NCBI GenBank assembly: GCA_964251665.1
Contig: CAXUKO010000005.1
Coordinates: forward strand, 328,137-392,136
DNA: 64,000 nucleotides
Direction: 5' to 3'
DNA from: JBBQLG01 sp964251665
GTDB taxonomy: Bacteria; Bacteroidota; Bacteroidia; Cytophagales; Spirosomataceae
In this document: positions 7,184 through 15,021 of the stretch, in pieces
How the letters are laid out: each line of letters begins with the position of its first letter
Numbering within the stretch: the first letter of the stretch is position 1
The notes under the pieces: generated by a model
Databases searched by the model: none
The model's input: the letters and a program-made list of their open reading frames with translations, nothing else
Told to the model about the DNA's origin: nothing
Program-made: the position numbers and the translations under genes

Positions 7184-9631
7184 ATGGAGATTTCGTATAA
7201 ATGGCTTTCTCAGTTCATTGACCTTTCTGAAGATCCGGAAACGGTGGGCCAGCGCCTGACCGCTACCGGCCTTGAAGTTGAACATATCGAAAAAGTTGAG
7301 GCCATTCCCGGTGGCCTTGCCGGACTGGTTGTCGGCGAAGTGCTAACCTGTGAAAAACACCCCGAAGCGGATAAATTGAGCCTGACAACCGTTGACGCGG
7401 GTACCGGTCAGCCATTACCCATCGTTTGCGGAGCACCCAACGTTCGGGCGGGTCAGAAGGTGATTGTGGCGCTGGTGGGTGCCACCCTGTACCCAACGGG
7501 TAAATCAGGGTCACCTGCCGAATCTTTTCAGATTAAAAAAGCTAAAATCCGGGGAGCGGCTTCCGAAGGTATGCTGTGCGCCGAAGATGAAATAGGCTTC
7601 GGCACATCGCATGACGGCATTATGGTGCTGACAACCGACCTGCCAAATGGTACCCCGGCGGCCCGTTATTTCAACCTCGAAGCGGATTACCGCATTGAAA
7701 TTGGCCTTACGCCCAACCGGGCCGATGCCGCATCGCACCTTGGCGTGGCCCGCGATCTGAAGGCCGTTCTCAACCGGGAACTGACCCTACCTTCCGTCGC
7801 TGATTTTGCCGTCGCAAATACGGACCTGCCGATGGATGTGCGTGTGGACGATACCGAAGCCTGCCCCCGCTACTGTGGCGTAACGATCACCAACCTTACT
7901 GTCGGAGAATCGCCGGACTGGTTAAAACAGCGGTTGCTGAGCATTGGTCTGACGCCAATTAATAACGTGGTCGATGTGACCAATTTTGTCTGTCACGACC
8001 TGGGTCAGCCCTTGCATGCCTTCGATGCCGATCAGATTACGGGGCATCAGGTTCGTGTGAAGACACTGCCCGCCGGAACTCCTTTTGTTACGCTCGACGG
8101 GGTGGAACGCAAGCTCTCCGCTACCGACCTGATGATTTGTGATGCCGAGAAACCCATGTGTATAGCGGGTGTTTTTGGCGGCAAGTCATCCGGGGTAACC
8201 ACAGCAACAAATAAGATCTTTCTGGAGTCGGCGTATTTCTCTCCGGTATCCGTTCGGAAAACAGCGCAGTATCACGGCCTGAAAACAGATGCCTCGTTTC
8301 GGTTTGAACGCGGTACCGACCCGAACATGCCAATCTACGCGCTTAAACGGGCAGCCTTGCTGTTGCAGGAAATTGCGGGCGGAGTTGTCTCGTCGGAAAT
8401 AACGGATATATACCCGAATCCGATTGAGGATTTCGTGGTGCCGGTATCCTACAAAAACATTGACCGGCTGATTGGTATCAAACTCGACCACACGCTAATT
8501 CACCAAACCCTGCACAGTCTTGATATTCGGACAGAGAACCTAACGGAAGCAGGCTTCACGGCGCTGGTGCCGCCCTACCGGGTCGATGTAACCCGGGAGG
8601 CCGATGTGATCGAAGAGATTCTCCGGATTTATGGAGTCGACAACGTACCCCTGTCTGATCATCTTGGTGCGGATTCGCTGTCGGAGTTCCCCAAAACGGA
8701 TGTCAACGAGTTACAGCGCCGGGTAAGTCAGGCGCTGGCAGCCACTGGTTTTTACGAAATCGTAACAGTTTCGCTCACGCGGCCGTCTTACCACGATGCG
8801 ATCCGGGCTATCCTTCCTGGTGCGGACGTTACGCTGCTGAATCCGCTGAGCGAAGACCTGTCCGTAATGCGGCAGTCGATGCTGTTCTCAACCCTGGAAA
8901 CACTGGTCTACAACATCAACCGACGCCAGCGCGACACGAAAGTCTTTGACCTGGGGAAAGTATATTACCGGAAACCGGGTCAGGCTGGTGAGTCAGGCAA
9001 ATATGTGGAGAGTTACCGGCTGGCCCTCGCCCTGACGGGAAACCGCACTGCCGAAACCTGGCAGCACAAAGCTCAACCGGCCACGTATCACGATCTGGCG
9101 GCTGCGGTGCAAACGGTGCTGCATATGTTCCGGGTGAAAAATGTAGATACGCAACCCGCCGACACAACGCTTTTTCAGTATGGGTTAACGTATCTGGTCA
9201 ATAAAAAACCGGTAGTAAGTCTGGGTCTTGTTCAGCCAAAACTGGCTCGGTTAGTTGATTTGAAACAACCCGTTTTCTACGCCGACTTTGACTGGACCGC
9301 GTTGACGAAACTGTACAACAGCAAGGTGGTTTACGACGAAGTACCTCGTTTCCCCGAAGTCCGGCGCGACCTCTCGCTGGTGCTTGACAAGGCGGTTTCG
9401 TTTGAACAAATTAACCGGCTGGCAGGGCAGACCGAGCGCAAACTGCTGCGGGCGGTCAACGTATTCGATGTCTATGAGGGCGAAAATGTGGGGGCCGATA
9501 AAAAATCATATTCAGTGAATTTTACCCTGCAAGACTCCACTCAGACGCTTACTGACGCGGTAATTGATAAAACAATGCAGCGGCTGATGAGTGCTTTCGA
9601 GCGGGAATTGGGGGCTATTATCCGTAAATAA
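7184..9631 (+). CDS. pheT: Phenylalanyl-tRNA synthetase, beta subunit
   Basis: The ATG at 7184 gives an 815-residue PheT beginning MEISYKWLSQFID, the conserved start; the longer open frame from 7124 is not homologous-looking. Visible domains are the OB-fold tRNA-binding domain (about 40-150, with CGAPNVRAGQKV), B3/B4 editing region (about 210-390, FERGTDPNM at its end), B5 (about 405-480), the catalytic-like core and the C-terminal FDX-ACB domain (YDEVPRFPEVRRDLSLVLD to the end). It forms the alpha2beta2 enzyme that charges tRNA-Phe and edits Tyr-tRNA-Phe. pheS is not in the window, so the two subunits are encoded apart, as is usual in Bacteroidota. A -7 box lies just upstream. Confidence 0.97.
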   Translation: MEISYKWLSQFIDLSEDPETVGQRLTATGLEVEHIEKVEAIPGGLAGLVVGEVLTCEKHPEADKLSLTTVDAGTGQPLPIVCGAPNVRAGQKVIVALVGATLYPTGKSGSPAESFQIKKAKIRGAASEGMLCAEDEIGFGTSHDGIMVLTTDLPNGTPAARYFNLEADYRIEIGLTPNRADAASHLGVARDLKAVLNRELTLPSVADFAVANTDLPMDVRVDDTEACPRYCGVTITNLTVGESPDWLKQRLLSIGLTPINNVVDVTNFVCHDLGQPLHAFDADQITGHQVRVKTLPAGTPFVTLDGVERKLSATDLMICDAEKPMCIAGVFGGKSSGVTTATNKIFLESAYFSPVSVRKTAQYHGLKTDASFRFERGTDPNMPIYALKRAALLLQEIAGGVVSSEITDIYPNPIEDFVVPVSYKNIDRLIGIKLDHTLIHQTLHSLDIRTENLTEAGFTALVPPYRVDVTREADVIEEILRIYGVDNVPLSDHLGADSLSEFPKTDVNELQRRVSQALAATGFYEIVTVSLTRPSYHDAIRAILPGADVTLLNPLSEDLSVMRQSMLFSTLETLVYNINRRQRDTKVFDLGKVYYRKPGQAGESGKYVESYRLALALTGNRTAETWQHKAQPATYHDLAAAVQTVLHMFRVKNVDTQPADTTLFQYGLTYLVNKKPVVSLGLVQPKLARLVDLKQPVFYADFDWTALTKLYNSKVVYDEVPRFPEVRRDLSLVLDKAVSFEQINRLAGQTERKLLRAVNVFDVYEGENVGADKKSYSVNFTLQDSTQTLTDAVIDKTMQRLMSAFERELGAIIRK

Positions 9632-9681
9632 AGCGGCTGGTCGCCGGGCGATCAGCAAACGCTATTTTTGATCTTTTTTAC

Positions 9682-10020
9682 ATGGGGAGTGAGTTTCAGG
9701 TTATTCTACAATTAGATGCGCTCATTCAGAAGAGTGAAGTGCTGATCCGTCTATTAGACGAAGCACGTTTGCGCGTCCAACAGTTGGAAAGTGAAAATGA
9801 AACCCTGCAAAATACACTAAAGGACTACCAAAATCAGGTCAAACAGTTACAACGAAAACCAAATGAATCGGCTCAAGTCTTTCTAAATCCGAAAGATTTG
9901 AGTAAGATTGTAAGCGACAACCCGACCAATACGGTCTCGAATGCCGAAATAAAACAAAAACTCGACGAGTATATCCGGGAAATAGATCGGTGTATTGCTC
10001 ACCTGAGTAGCTTGTCATAA
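9682..10020 (+). CDS. Small coiled-coil protein upstream of zapA
   Basis: The 112-residue protein is mostly a coiled coil: heptad-patterned helix from about residue 8 to 62 (LIQKSEVLIRLLDEAR, then LESENETLQNTLKDYQNQ), a short Asn/Pro linker, and a second helix (NAEIKQKLDEYIREIDRCI). It has no signal peptide or membrane segment. A small coiled-coil gene before zapA and rny is a common arrangement in Bacteroidota, and the position suggests a cell-division accessory factor comparable in form to ZapB, but no direct similarity to ZapB can be claimed. A TATTTTTG box at 9663-9670, 11 nt before the ATG, would imply a very short leader. Confidence 0.8.
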   Translation: MGSEFQVILQLDALIQKSEVLIRLLDEARLRVQQLESENETLQNTLKDYQNQVKQLQRKPNESAQVFLNPKDLSKIVSDNPTNTVSNAEIKQKLDEYIREIDRCIAHLSSLS

Positions 10021-10077
10021 ACCCAAACTGGTCATTGCTCCTGTCGATAAAAACAGGTATATGACCTTCCGAAAACG

Positions 10078-10362
10078 ATGGACCAATTATCGATCCGCCT
10101 GAAAATCGTTGACCGGGAGTATGTGTTAAAAACACCCCCGGACGAAGAATTTTTCCTGCGCGAAGCCGGAAAGCTCATTCAGGAACGGATACGCCATCAC
10201 CGCGAGTCAGGCGTCCGGGATATACAGGACGTAATGGCTATGGTAGCCCTTGAATGTCTGGTAGCCCGGCTGAAAGGCGACGATAAGGCCCAGCGATTTA
10301 CGAAAATGGTAGTTGACAGAACCACTCAGTTAGACAAAGTCATTTCACCCTCGACCCAATAG
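10078..10362 (+). CDS. zapA: Cell division protein ZapA-like
   Basis: The 94-residue protein has the ZapA pattern: an N-terminal beta strand pair (LSIRLKIVDREYVLKTPPDEE) followed by a long helix (LREAGKLIQERIRHHRES) and a second helix with the typical QDVMAMVALECL. ZapA binds FtsZ in the cytoplasm and promotes bundling of protofilaments at the division site. Length fits the family (about 90-110). It sits 57 nt after the coiled-coil gene and 113 nt before rny on the same strand, consistent with one transcription unit. Confidence 0.88.
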   Translation: MDQLSIRLKIVDREYVLKTPPDEEFFLREAGKLIQERIRHHRESGVRDIQDVMAMVALECLVARLKGDDKAQRFTKMVVDRTTQLDKVISPSTQ

Positions 10363-10475
10363 AGATTTGACTGACAACGATTTAACACCTGAATAGCGTA
10401 GAGTTTTTTCGGTGACAGACGTATCGCGGCCGGTTGTGCATAGTTTATGTTCAACCAAAAAACGATATATGTTTC

Positions 10476-12107
10476 ATGGAAAACTCATTATTACTAATAC
10501 TCCTGACCAACCTGCTGGCGTTGGGCGTTGGTGTATTTGTGGGCCGTAAAATGCTCAGCAAAGCCTTCGGCAGCAAAGAACGGGAAGCGGAAGAAAAAGC
10601 GTCCCTGATTCTTAAAAATGCTGAAATACAGGCCGAATCAATAAAGAAAGACCGGATGCTGGAAGCCAAGGAAAAATACCTGAAGCTGAAAGTTGAATTT
10701 GAAGAATCGACGAACCAAAAGAGAAATTTACTTCAGCAAAATGAAAACGCGCTCAAGCAGCGCGAGCAACAATTAAACCAACTGCGGGAACAAAGCAAAC
10801 GCCGGGAAACCGAACTCGACGATCTGAAAAAAGCCGTTGACGAACAGCGAAAAACCCTTGATCAGCAGCGGAACGCGCTGGATCAGCAGAAAAATAGCCT
10901 TGCCCTTAAGTTTGAAGCGGCCGACAAACGGCAGGCCGAAGCCGATAAGATGCTGGCCGAACAGGTTAGCCAATTGGAACGCATCGCCAGCCTGACCGCC
11001 GACGAAGCCCGCGAACAACTCATCGACACGCTGAAGGCTGAAGCCGAAACACGGGCGTCGTCCTACGTCAAAAACATCGTTGAAGAAGCGAAATTGACGG
11101 CCACCAAAGAAGCAAAAAAGGTGGTGATCGAAACCATTCAGCGGACGGCTACCGAACACGCCATCGAAAACTGCGTATCAGTCTTTAACATCGAATCTGA
11201 CGATGTAAAGGGTAAGATTATCGGGCGCGAAGGTCGTAATATCCGCGCGCTGGAAGCCGCTACGGGCGTTGAGTTCATTGTCGATGATACACCGGAAGCT
11301 ATTATCATTTCAGGGTTCGATCCCGTCCGGCGGGAGATCGCCCGCCTGTCGCTACACCGGCTGGTGCAGGATGGCCGGATTCACCCCGCCCGTATTGAGG
11401 AGGTCGTTGCCAAGACCCGCAAAAACATCGAGGATGAAATTGTTGAGATTGGCGAACGGACTGTTATCGACCTCGGCATTCATGGCCTGCACCCGGAACT
11501 GATCAAGATGGTAGGCCGGATGCGTTTCCGGTCCAGTTACGGTCAGAATCTGTTGCAGCACTCACGCGAGGTAGCTAAGCTTTGCGCCACTATGGCGGCC
11601 GAACTGGGGCTGAACGCCAAGCTGGCGAAACGGGCCGGTCTGCTCCACGATATTGGTAAAGTCTGGCATGAAGAGGCCGAATTGCCCCACGCCATTCTGG
11701 GTATGGAGTTGGCGAAGAAGTACAAAGAGAACCCCGAGGTTATCAATGCCATTGGTGCTCACCACGACGAGATCGAGATGACCACCATGATTTCGCCCAT
11801 TGTGCAGGTATGCGATGCCGTATCAGGCTCGCGGCCCGGAGCCCGACGCGAAATGATGGAGTCGTATATCAAGCGGCTGAAAGAGCTTGAATTGCTGGCC
11901 ACTAATTTCCCCGGTGTTCAGAAGTGTTACGCTATTCAGGCGGGCCGCGAACTCCGCGTGATGGTCGACGCCGATCATGTGACCGATGACCGGGCGAACA
12001 CACTATCGTACGAAATCTCGCAGAAAATCGAGAAAGAAATGCAGTATCCCGGCCAGATTAAAGTGACGGTTATTCGCGAGATGCGGGCCGTTGCCTATGC
12101 CAAATAG
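10476..12107 (+). CDS. rny: Ribonuclease Y
   Basis: The chosen ATG (10476) gives 543 residues starting MENSLLLILLTNLLALGVGV, a membrane helix; an upstream ATG at 10434 would add 14 residues before the helix. After the anchor comes a long charged coiled coil (about 35-200, with repeats such as DEQRKTLDQQRNALDQQK), then a KH RNA-binding domain (GKIIGREGRNIRALE, about 232-247), and an HD domain with the metal-binding LLHDIGK and AHHDE motifs, then the C-terminal Rny region. RNase Y is an endonuclease that starts mRNA decay at the inner membrane. Domain order and length are those of the family. Confidence 0.96.
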   Translation: MENSLLLILLTNLLALGVGVFVGRKMLSKAFGSKEREAEEKASLILKNAEIQAESIKKDRMLEAKEKYLKLKVEFEESTNQKRNLLQQNENALKQREQQLNQLREQSKRRETELDDLKKAVDEQRKTLDQQRNALDQQKNSLALKFEAADKRQAEADKMLAEQVSQLERIASLTADEAREQLIDTLKAEAETRASSYVKNIVEEAKLTATKEAKKVVIETIQRTATEHAIENCVSVFNIESDDVKGKIIGREGRNIRALEAATGVEFIVDDTPEAIIISGFDPVRREIARLSLHRLVQDGRIHPARIEEVVAKTRKNIEDEIVEIGERTVIDLGIHGLHPELIKMVGRMRFRSSYGQNLLQHSREVAKLCATMAAELGLNAKLAKRAGLLHDIGKVWHEEAELPHAILGMELAKKYKENPEVINAIGAHHDEIEMTTMISPIVQVCDAVSGSRPGARREMMESYIKRLKELELLATNFPGVQKCYAIQAGRELRVMVDADHVTDDRANTLSYEISQKIEKEMQYPGQIKVTVIREMRAVAYAK

Positions 12108-12110
12108 CGT

Positions 12111-12136
12111 GGTGTCGGGTTCTCAAACCCGACACC
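12111..12136. terminator. Hairpin directly after rny
   Basis: Perfect 11-bp arms (GGTGTCGGGTT at 12111-12121, complement at 12126-12136) with a 4-nt loop, 3 nt after the rny stop. No T tract follows; it stands back to back with the stronger hairpin at 12143-12184. Confidence 0.6.
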
Positions 12137-12142
12137 GTAACG

Positions 12143-12184
12143 TAAAAGCAGAAAAGACCGGCTTCCCGGTCTTTTCTGCTTTTA
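12143..12184. terminator. Bidirectional terminator between rny and the Nif3-like gene
   Basis: Perfect 18-bp arms (12143-12160 and 12167-12184) with a 6-nt loop, rich in A on one side and T on the other, so it can work on both strands between convergent genes. The TAA stop of the minus-strand Nif3-like gene (12182-12184) lies inside the stem. Confidence 0.85.
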
Positions 12185-12916
12185 CGGCGCTTTATCTGGT
12201 AGAAACGTTAGCACGGCAAGCTCCGGGTAATGTATATGCAGAATTGAAGCTAAGGTATGTAAGCCCCACTCTTCGCTTCGCCGATGGCCAACCGCTATCA
12301 CAGCCATACCAGTTTCATCGACCGCTTTTTGTGCTGATTTCCGGTATTGTCCGGTCAGGTACAGGCTGGCTCCCCGCTTCGCTGCTTCCAGAATCAATTG
12401 GTCGTTCATTGCCCCAACCACCGCCACTCGATTCAATAAATCAGCCCGTCCGGGAACAGTCTGATCGTACCCCCCAAAGGCCTGTTCTACCCAATGGCAC
12501 CAATTCATGAACGTACGGGACGGGAGATCTCCAATCGTCCCAATAGCACGGGCTGGCAGCGCTTCCGTTTGTTTATAGCCTATTGGCTCAACCGCTGTCA
12601 GGCCGAGTTGATTTGCCAGCGGCTGGTTGAATCCCATCGTCAGTGTTTCGTCAAAAGGCAAGTGATTATAGAGTACACTTACATCGGATGGCAGCGCATC
12701 CGGCGCTAACTGCCACGGCCGGTGTACCCACAGCGCATCTACCTGTTGTCCAACGACCCAGTTGGTCAGCGCAGGGCCGGGTTCGAGAGCCAGCCCTAAC
12801 CGCCTGACAGGCCGGTTCGAGCGTTTATACAGTCCGCCCTGCTCAGTCGGAGGGTACCGATGGACGTTGAAATAAGTGGCCAAAAAATGAGCTATGTCAG
12901 CCGAAAAAAGGGTCAT
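12182..12916 (-). CDS. Nif3-like (NGG1p-interacting factor 3 family) protein
   Basis: The 244-residue protein resembles the Nif3/YbgI family, toroidal proteins with a dinuclear metal site. Visible family features are the C-terminal metal-ligand region (VIAVGHRRSEEWGLHTLA, His and Glu ligands) and the nucleotide-loop-like VAVVGAMNDQLILEAAKRGASLYLTGQ. The N-terminal HHP motif usually carrying another ligand reads HRP here (VDALWVHRPWQL), so the metal site may be altered. The biochemical role of the family is not settled. The gene is divergent from hflX and shares a terminator with rny. The product is cytosolic. Confidence 0.82.
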   Translation of the reverse strand: MTLFSADIAHFLATYFNVHRYPPTEQGGLYKRSNRPVRRLGLALEPGPALTNWVVGQQVDALWVHRPWQLAPDALPSDVSVLYNHLPFDETLTMGFNQPLANQLGLTAVEPIGYKQTEALPARAIGTIGDLPSRTFMNWCHWVEQAFGGYDQTVPGRADLLNRVAVVGAMNDQLILEAAKRGASLYLTGQYRKSAQKAVDETGMAVIAVGHRRSEEWGLHTLASILHIHYPELAVLTFLPDKAP

Positions 12917-13002
12917 TTTGCGAAAAACAGGTAAACGTATATACCGAAACTTTTAGCGGTTGCGGGTAGTTTTATTTCTTTACGAGACAGACTAAATCCG
13001 AT

Positions 13003-14262
13003 ATGCACGATACCCACGAAAAACCCGAAACCGCTGTACTGGTGGCCTTGGTCACGCAGAAGCAATCAGCCGAGCGGACGCAGGAATATTTGGATGAACT
13101 GGCTTTTCTGGCCGAGACATCCGGTGTTACAACCTTGAAATCATTCTCTCAGCGCCTTGACCGGCCCGATACACGCACGTATGTAGGCAAAGGAAAATTA
13201 GAAGAGATTCAGACATACATTATCGAACACCCGGTGGACATGATCATTTTCGATGATGATCTGACGCCATCACAGGTACGGAATCTGGAGGACACGTTCA
13301 AGGAAATCAAAGTCCTTGACCGCAGCCTGCTGATTTTGAACATCTTTTCGATGCGGGCGCAAACTGCACAGGCCCGCGTGCAGGTCGAACTGGCTCAGTA
13401 CCAGTACCTGTATCCCCGCCTGACCCGGATGTGGTCGCACTTAACCAGCCAGAAAGGGGGCGTTGGGATGCGCGGACCGGGTGAGACCGAGTTGGAAACG
13501 GACCGCCGGATTGTGAAAGACCGGATTGCATTTCTGAAAGAAAAACTGGAGAAAATCGACCGGCAGAGTCAGACCCGGCGTAAAGAGCGTGATCGCTTAG
13601 TGCGGGTTGCCCTGGTGGGGTACACCAACGTGGGCAAGTCGACACTGATGCGGACGCTGGCCAAGTCGGACGTATTTGCCGAGAACAAACTCTTCGCTAC
13701 TGTGGATTCGACCGTGCGGAAAGTTGTGCTGGGCAACATTCCGTTTCTGTTGACCGATACCGTTGGGTTTATTCGTAAACTGCCAACTACCCTTATCGAA
13801 TCGTTTAAGTCAACGCTCGATGAGGTGCGTGAAGCAGACATTCTGCTGCACGTGGTCGATGTGTCCCATCCGTTGTTTGAAGAGCAGATCGAAGTTGTCA
13901 ATACCACACTGGCGGAGATTGGCGCAGCCGATAAACCGGTTGTCCTGATCTTTAACAAGATGGATAAATTCGAGATCCGGGACGAATGGCTGGATAGCGA
14001 ACCGGAGGAAGACGACGTGCATGAGCCTGTATCCGTTGCGGTTCAGCAGCGCACCGCCCTCGACTACCTCAAGAAGACTTATCTGGCCCAGAAGGCCGAG
14101 CACGTTGTATTTATCTCAGCTGAAAATCGGGAAAACATCGACGAACTGCGTGACCTGCTTTATCAGATGGTTCGGGAACGCCATTACAGCATTTACCCCA
14201 ACTGGAAAGACATTCCACTGGGCGAACTGGCCGATCAGGCCGGTGATGGTTTGGGGTTGTGA
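13003..14262 (+). CDS. hflX: GTPase HflX
   Basis: The 419-residue protein contains the HflX N-terminal domain (about 10-150, with YVGKGKLEEI and IIFDDDLTPSQVRNLE), the family signature KGGVGMRGPGETELETDRR at 151-169, a coiled linker, and the G domain: G1 GYTNVGKST (206-214), G3 DTVGFI (252-257) and G4 NKMD (318-321). HflX binds the 50S subunit and rescues or splits stalled ribosomes under stress. Length and motif order are normal. It is followed by a short terminator and tRNA-Arg(CCT). Confidence 0.96.
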   Translation: MHDTHEKPETAVLVALVTQKQSAERTQEYLDELAFLAETSGVTTLKSFSQRLDRPDTRTYVGKGKLEEIQTYIIEHPVDMIIFDDDLTPSQVRNLEDTFKEIKVLDRSLLILNIFSMRAQTAQARVQVELAQYQYLYPRLTRMWSHLTSQKGGVGMRGPGETELETDRRIVKDRIAFLKEKLEKIDRQSQTRRKERDRLVRVALVGYTNVGKSTLMRTLAKSDVFAENKLFATVDSTVRKVVLGNIPFLLTDTVGFIRKLPTTLIESFKSTLDEVREADILLHVVDVSHPLFEEQIEVVNTTLAEIGAADKPVVLIFNKMDKFEIRDEWLDSEPEEDDVHEPVSVAVQQRTALDYLKKTYLAQKAEHVVFISAENRENIDELRDLLYQMVRERHYSIYPNWKDIPLGELADQAGDGLGL

Positions 14263-14294
14263 GTTTATTTTGAGAGTTTTGCGTACGAATCAGG

Positions 14295-14328
14295 AGCCTG
14301 TAAGGTCATGAACACTTTACAGGCTTTT
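14295..14328 (+). terminator. Terminator after hflX
   Basis: A 9-bp stem (AGCCTGTAA at 14295-14303, complement at 14317-14325) is followed by TTTT, 5 nt before the tRNA gene. The tRNA promoter must therefore lie in or before this hairpin, or the hairpin is read through. Confidence 0.6.
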
Positions 14329-14332
14329 CAAT

Positions 14333-14404
14333 GGCTTTGTAGTTCAACGGATAGAATAGACGTTTCCTAAACGTTAGATCCGGGTTCGATTCCCGGCGAA
14401 GCCA
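14333..14404 (+). tRNA. tRNA-Arg (anticodon CCT)
   Basis: The sequence folds as a full cloverleaf: acceptor GGCTTTG/CGAAGCC with one G-T pair, D arm around AGTTCAACGGATAGAAT, anticodon stem with loop TTCCTAA (anticodon CCT, reading AGG), T arm CCGGG-TTCGATT-CCCGG and discriminator A. CCA is not encoded: CTTT follows the discriminator. Two degenerate copies of its 3' half follow downstream. Confidence 0.95.
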
Positions 14405-14410
14405 CTTTCT

Positions 14411-14475
14411 GTAGACGTTTCCTAAACGTTGATCCGGCCGGGACGCCGGTCCGATTCAATTCCCGGCGAAGCCAC
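14411..14475 (+). repeat. Decayed copy 1 of the tRNA-Arg(CCT) 3' half
   Basis: The anticodon arm of the preceding tRNA (GACGTTTCCTAAACGTT at 14414-14430) and its 3' end (CCCGGCGAAGCCAC, ending 14475) are repeated, but the T arm is rearranged and longer and there is no 5' acceptor or D arm, so this cannot be a working tRNA. The form suits an attachment-site remnant left by an element integrated at the tRNA. Confidence 0.85.
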
Positions 14476-14487
14476 TCTGTTCCCATT

Positions 14488-14547
14488 GACACGTTTCCTA
14501 AACGTCAGATCAAACCGGAACCACGGTCTAGTCTCCGGCGAAGCCAC
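14488..14547 (+). repeat. Decayed copy 2 of the tRNA-Arg(CCT) 3' half
   Basis: A second, more diverged copy: the anticodon-arm palindrome ACGTTTCCTAAACGT (14491-14505) and the 3' end CGGCGAAGCCAC (to 14547) are kept, while the part between is scrambled. It lies 12 nt after the first copy. No integrase is found nearby. Confidence 0.8.
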
Positions 14548-14604
14548 TATTTAATTAAAGCGTTTTCTACTGGCTTGTGTTCTACCTTCAAACACAGGAA
14601 GATC

Positions 14605-14760
14605 ATGGCTCACGAGGAAAAGAAGAACAAGAACATCAAGAAAGTGGCGACAAAGGCTCCCAAAGTACATGGTGCGCCTAAAGTGCCCAAATACGAACAG
14701 AGCGAAACCGGTTTTACACCCCTAAGCGTTCCGTCTAAGGATAAAAAGAGCGCGAAGTAA
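14605..14760 (+). CDS. Small lysine-rich hypothetical protein (51 aa)
   Basis: The ATG at 14605 follows a purine-rich AGGAAG and begins MAHEEKKNKN; a frame open from 14575 is less likely because the lysine-rich composition begins at the ATG. The 51-residue product is strongly basic (KKNKNIKKVATKAPK), with Pro and Ser, probably disordered, and has no signal or membrane segment. It could bind nucleic acid or be a cytosolic filler of unknown role. It lies directly downstream of the tRNA-Arg repeats, where integrated cargo would lie, and has its own terminator. Confidence 0.6.
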   Translation: MAHEEKKNKNIKKVATKAPKVHGAPKVPKYEQSETGFTPLSVPSKDKKSAK

Positions 14761-14777
14761 ACCCACAATTACCCAGG

Positions 14778-14803
14778 GGGCCGCGTTCATGCGGCCCTTT
14801 TTT
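14778..14803 (+). terminator. Rho-independent terminator of the small basic protein gene
   Basis: A perfect 7-bp GC stem (GGGCCGC 14778-14784, GCGGCCC 14791-14797) with a 6-nt loop, followed by a run of T, 18 nt after the stop. Confidence 0.9.
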
Positions 14804-14907
14804 ATTGCTCTTATCAGGGCAAATTACTTCGTCTACCCCCTCAGTTCGTAGCAAACTGGTTTTAACGGTGTTCGTTAAAACTACAGGTAAGTCAGCTACA
14901 TAACTAC

Positions 14908-15021
14908 ATGCGGTTCAAACCAGAAAAGCCGGAGCGTAACCCGCCCGGCTTTATCAAAACGATGTGGAAAATGCGCAAAGAACAGCGACTCAATGGCAAT
15001 GGTTACTCTACCACTGACTAA
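14908..15021 (+). CDS. Possible 37-residue small protein, convergent with tetR
   Basis: A short frame with ATG at 14908 and TAA at 15019-15021 encodes a basic peptide beginning MRFKPEKPERNPPGFIKTMW and ending YSTTD. Its 3' end overlaps the tetR 3' end by 14 nt on the other strand. Upstream lies a 9-bp inverted repeat (GTTTTAACG, arms 14859-14867 and 14873-14881). No typical ribosome site is visible and no family is recognised; coding status is uncertain. Confidence 0.35.
   Translation: MRFKPEKPERNPPGFIKTMWKMRKEQRLNGNGYSTTD

Noticed and set aside
10363..10475. Possible 6S RNA between zapA and rny
   Set aside because: The gap is only about 110 nt, shorter than a 6S RNA (about 180 nt), and shows no long bubble-flanked hairpin.
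14411..14547. Two additional tRNA genes
   Set aside because: Both lack the 5' acceptor strand and D arm, and their T arms are scrambled; they are partial copies.
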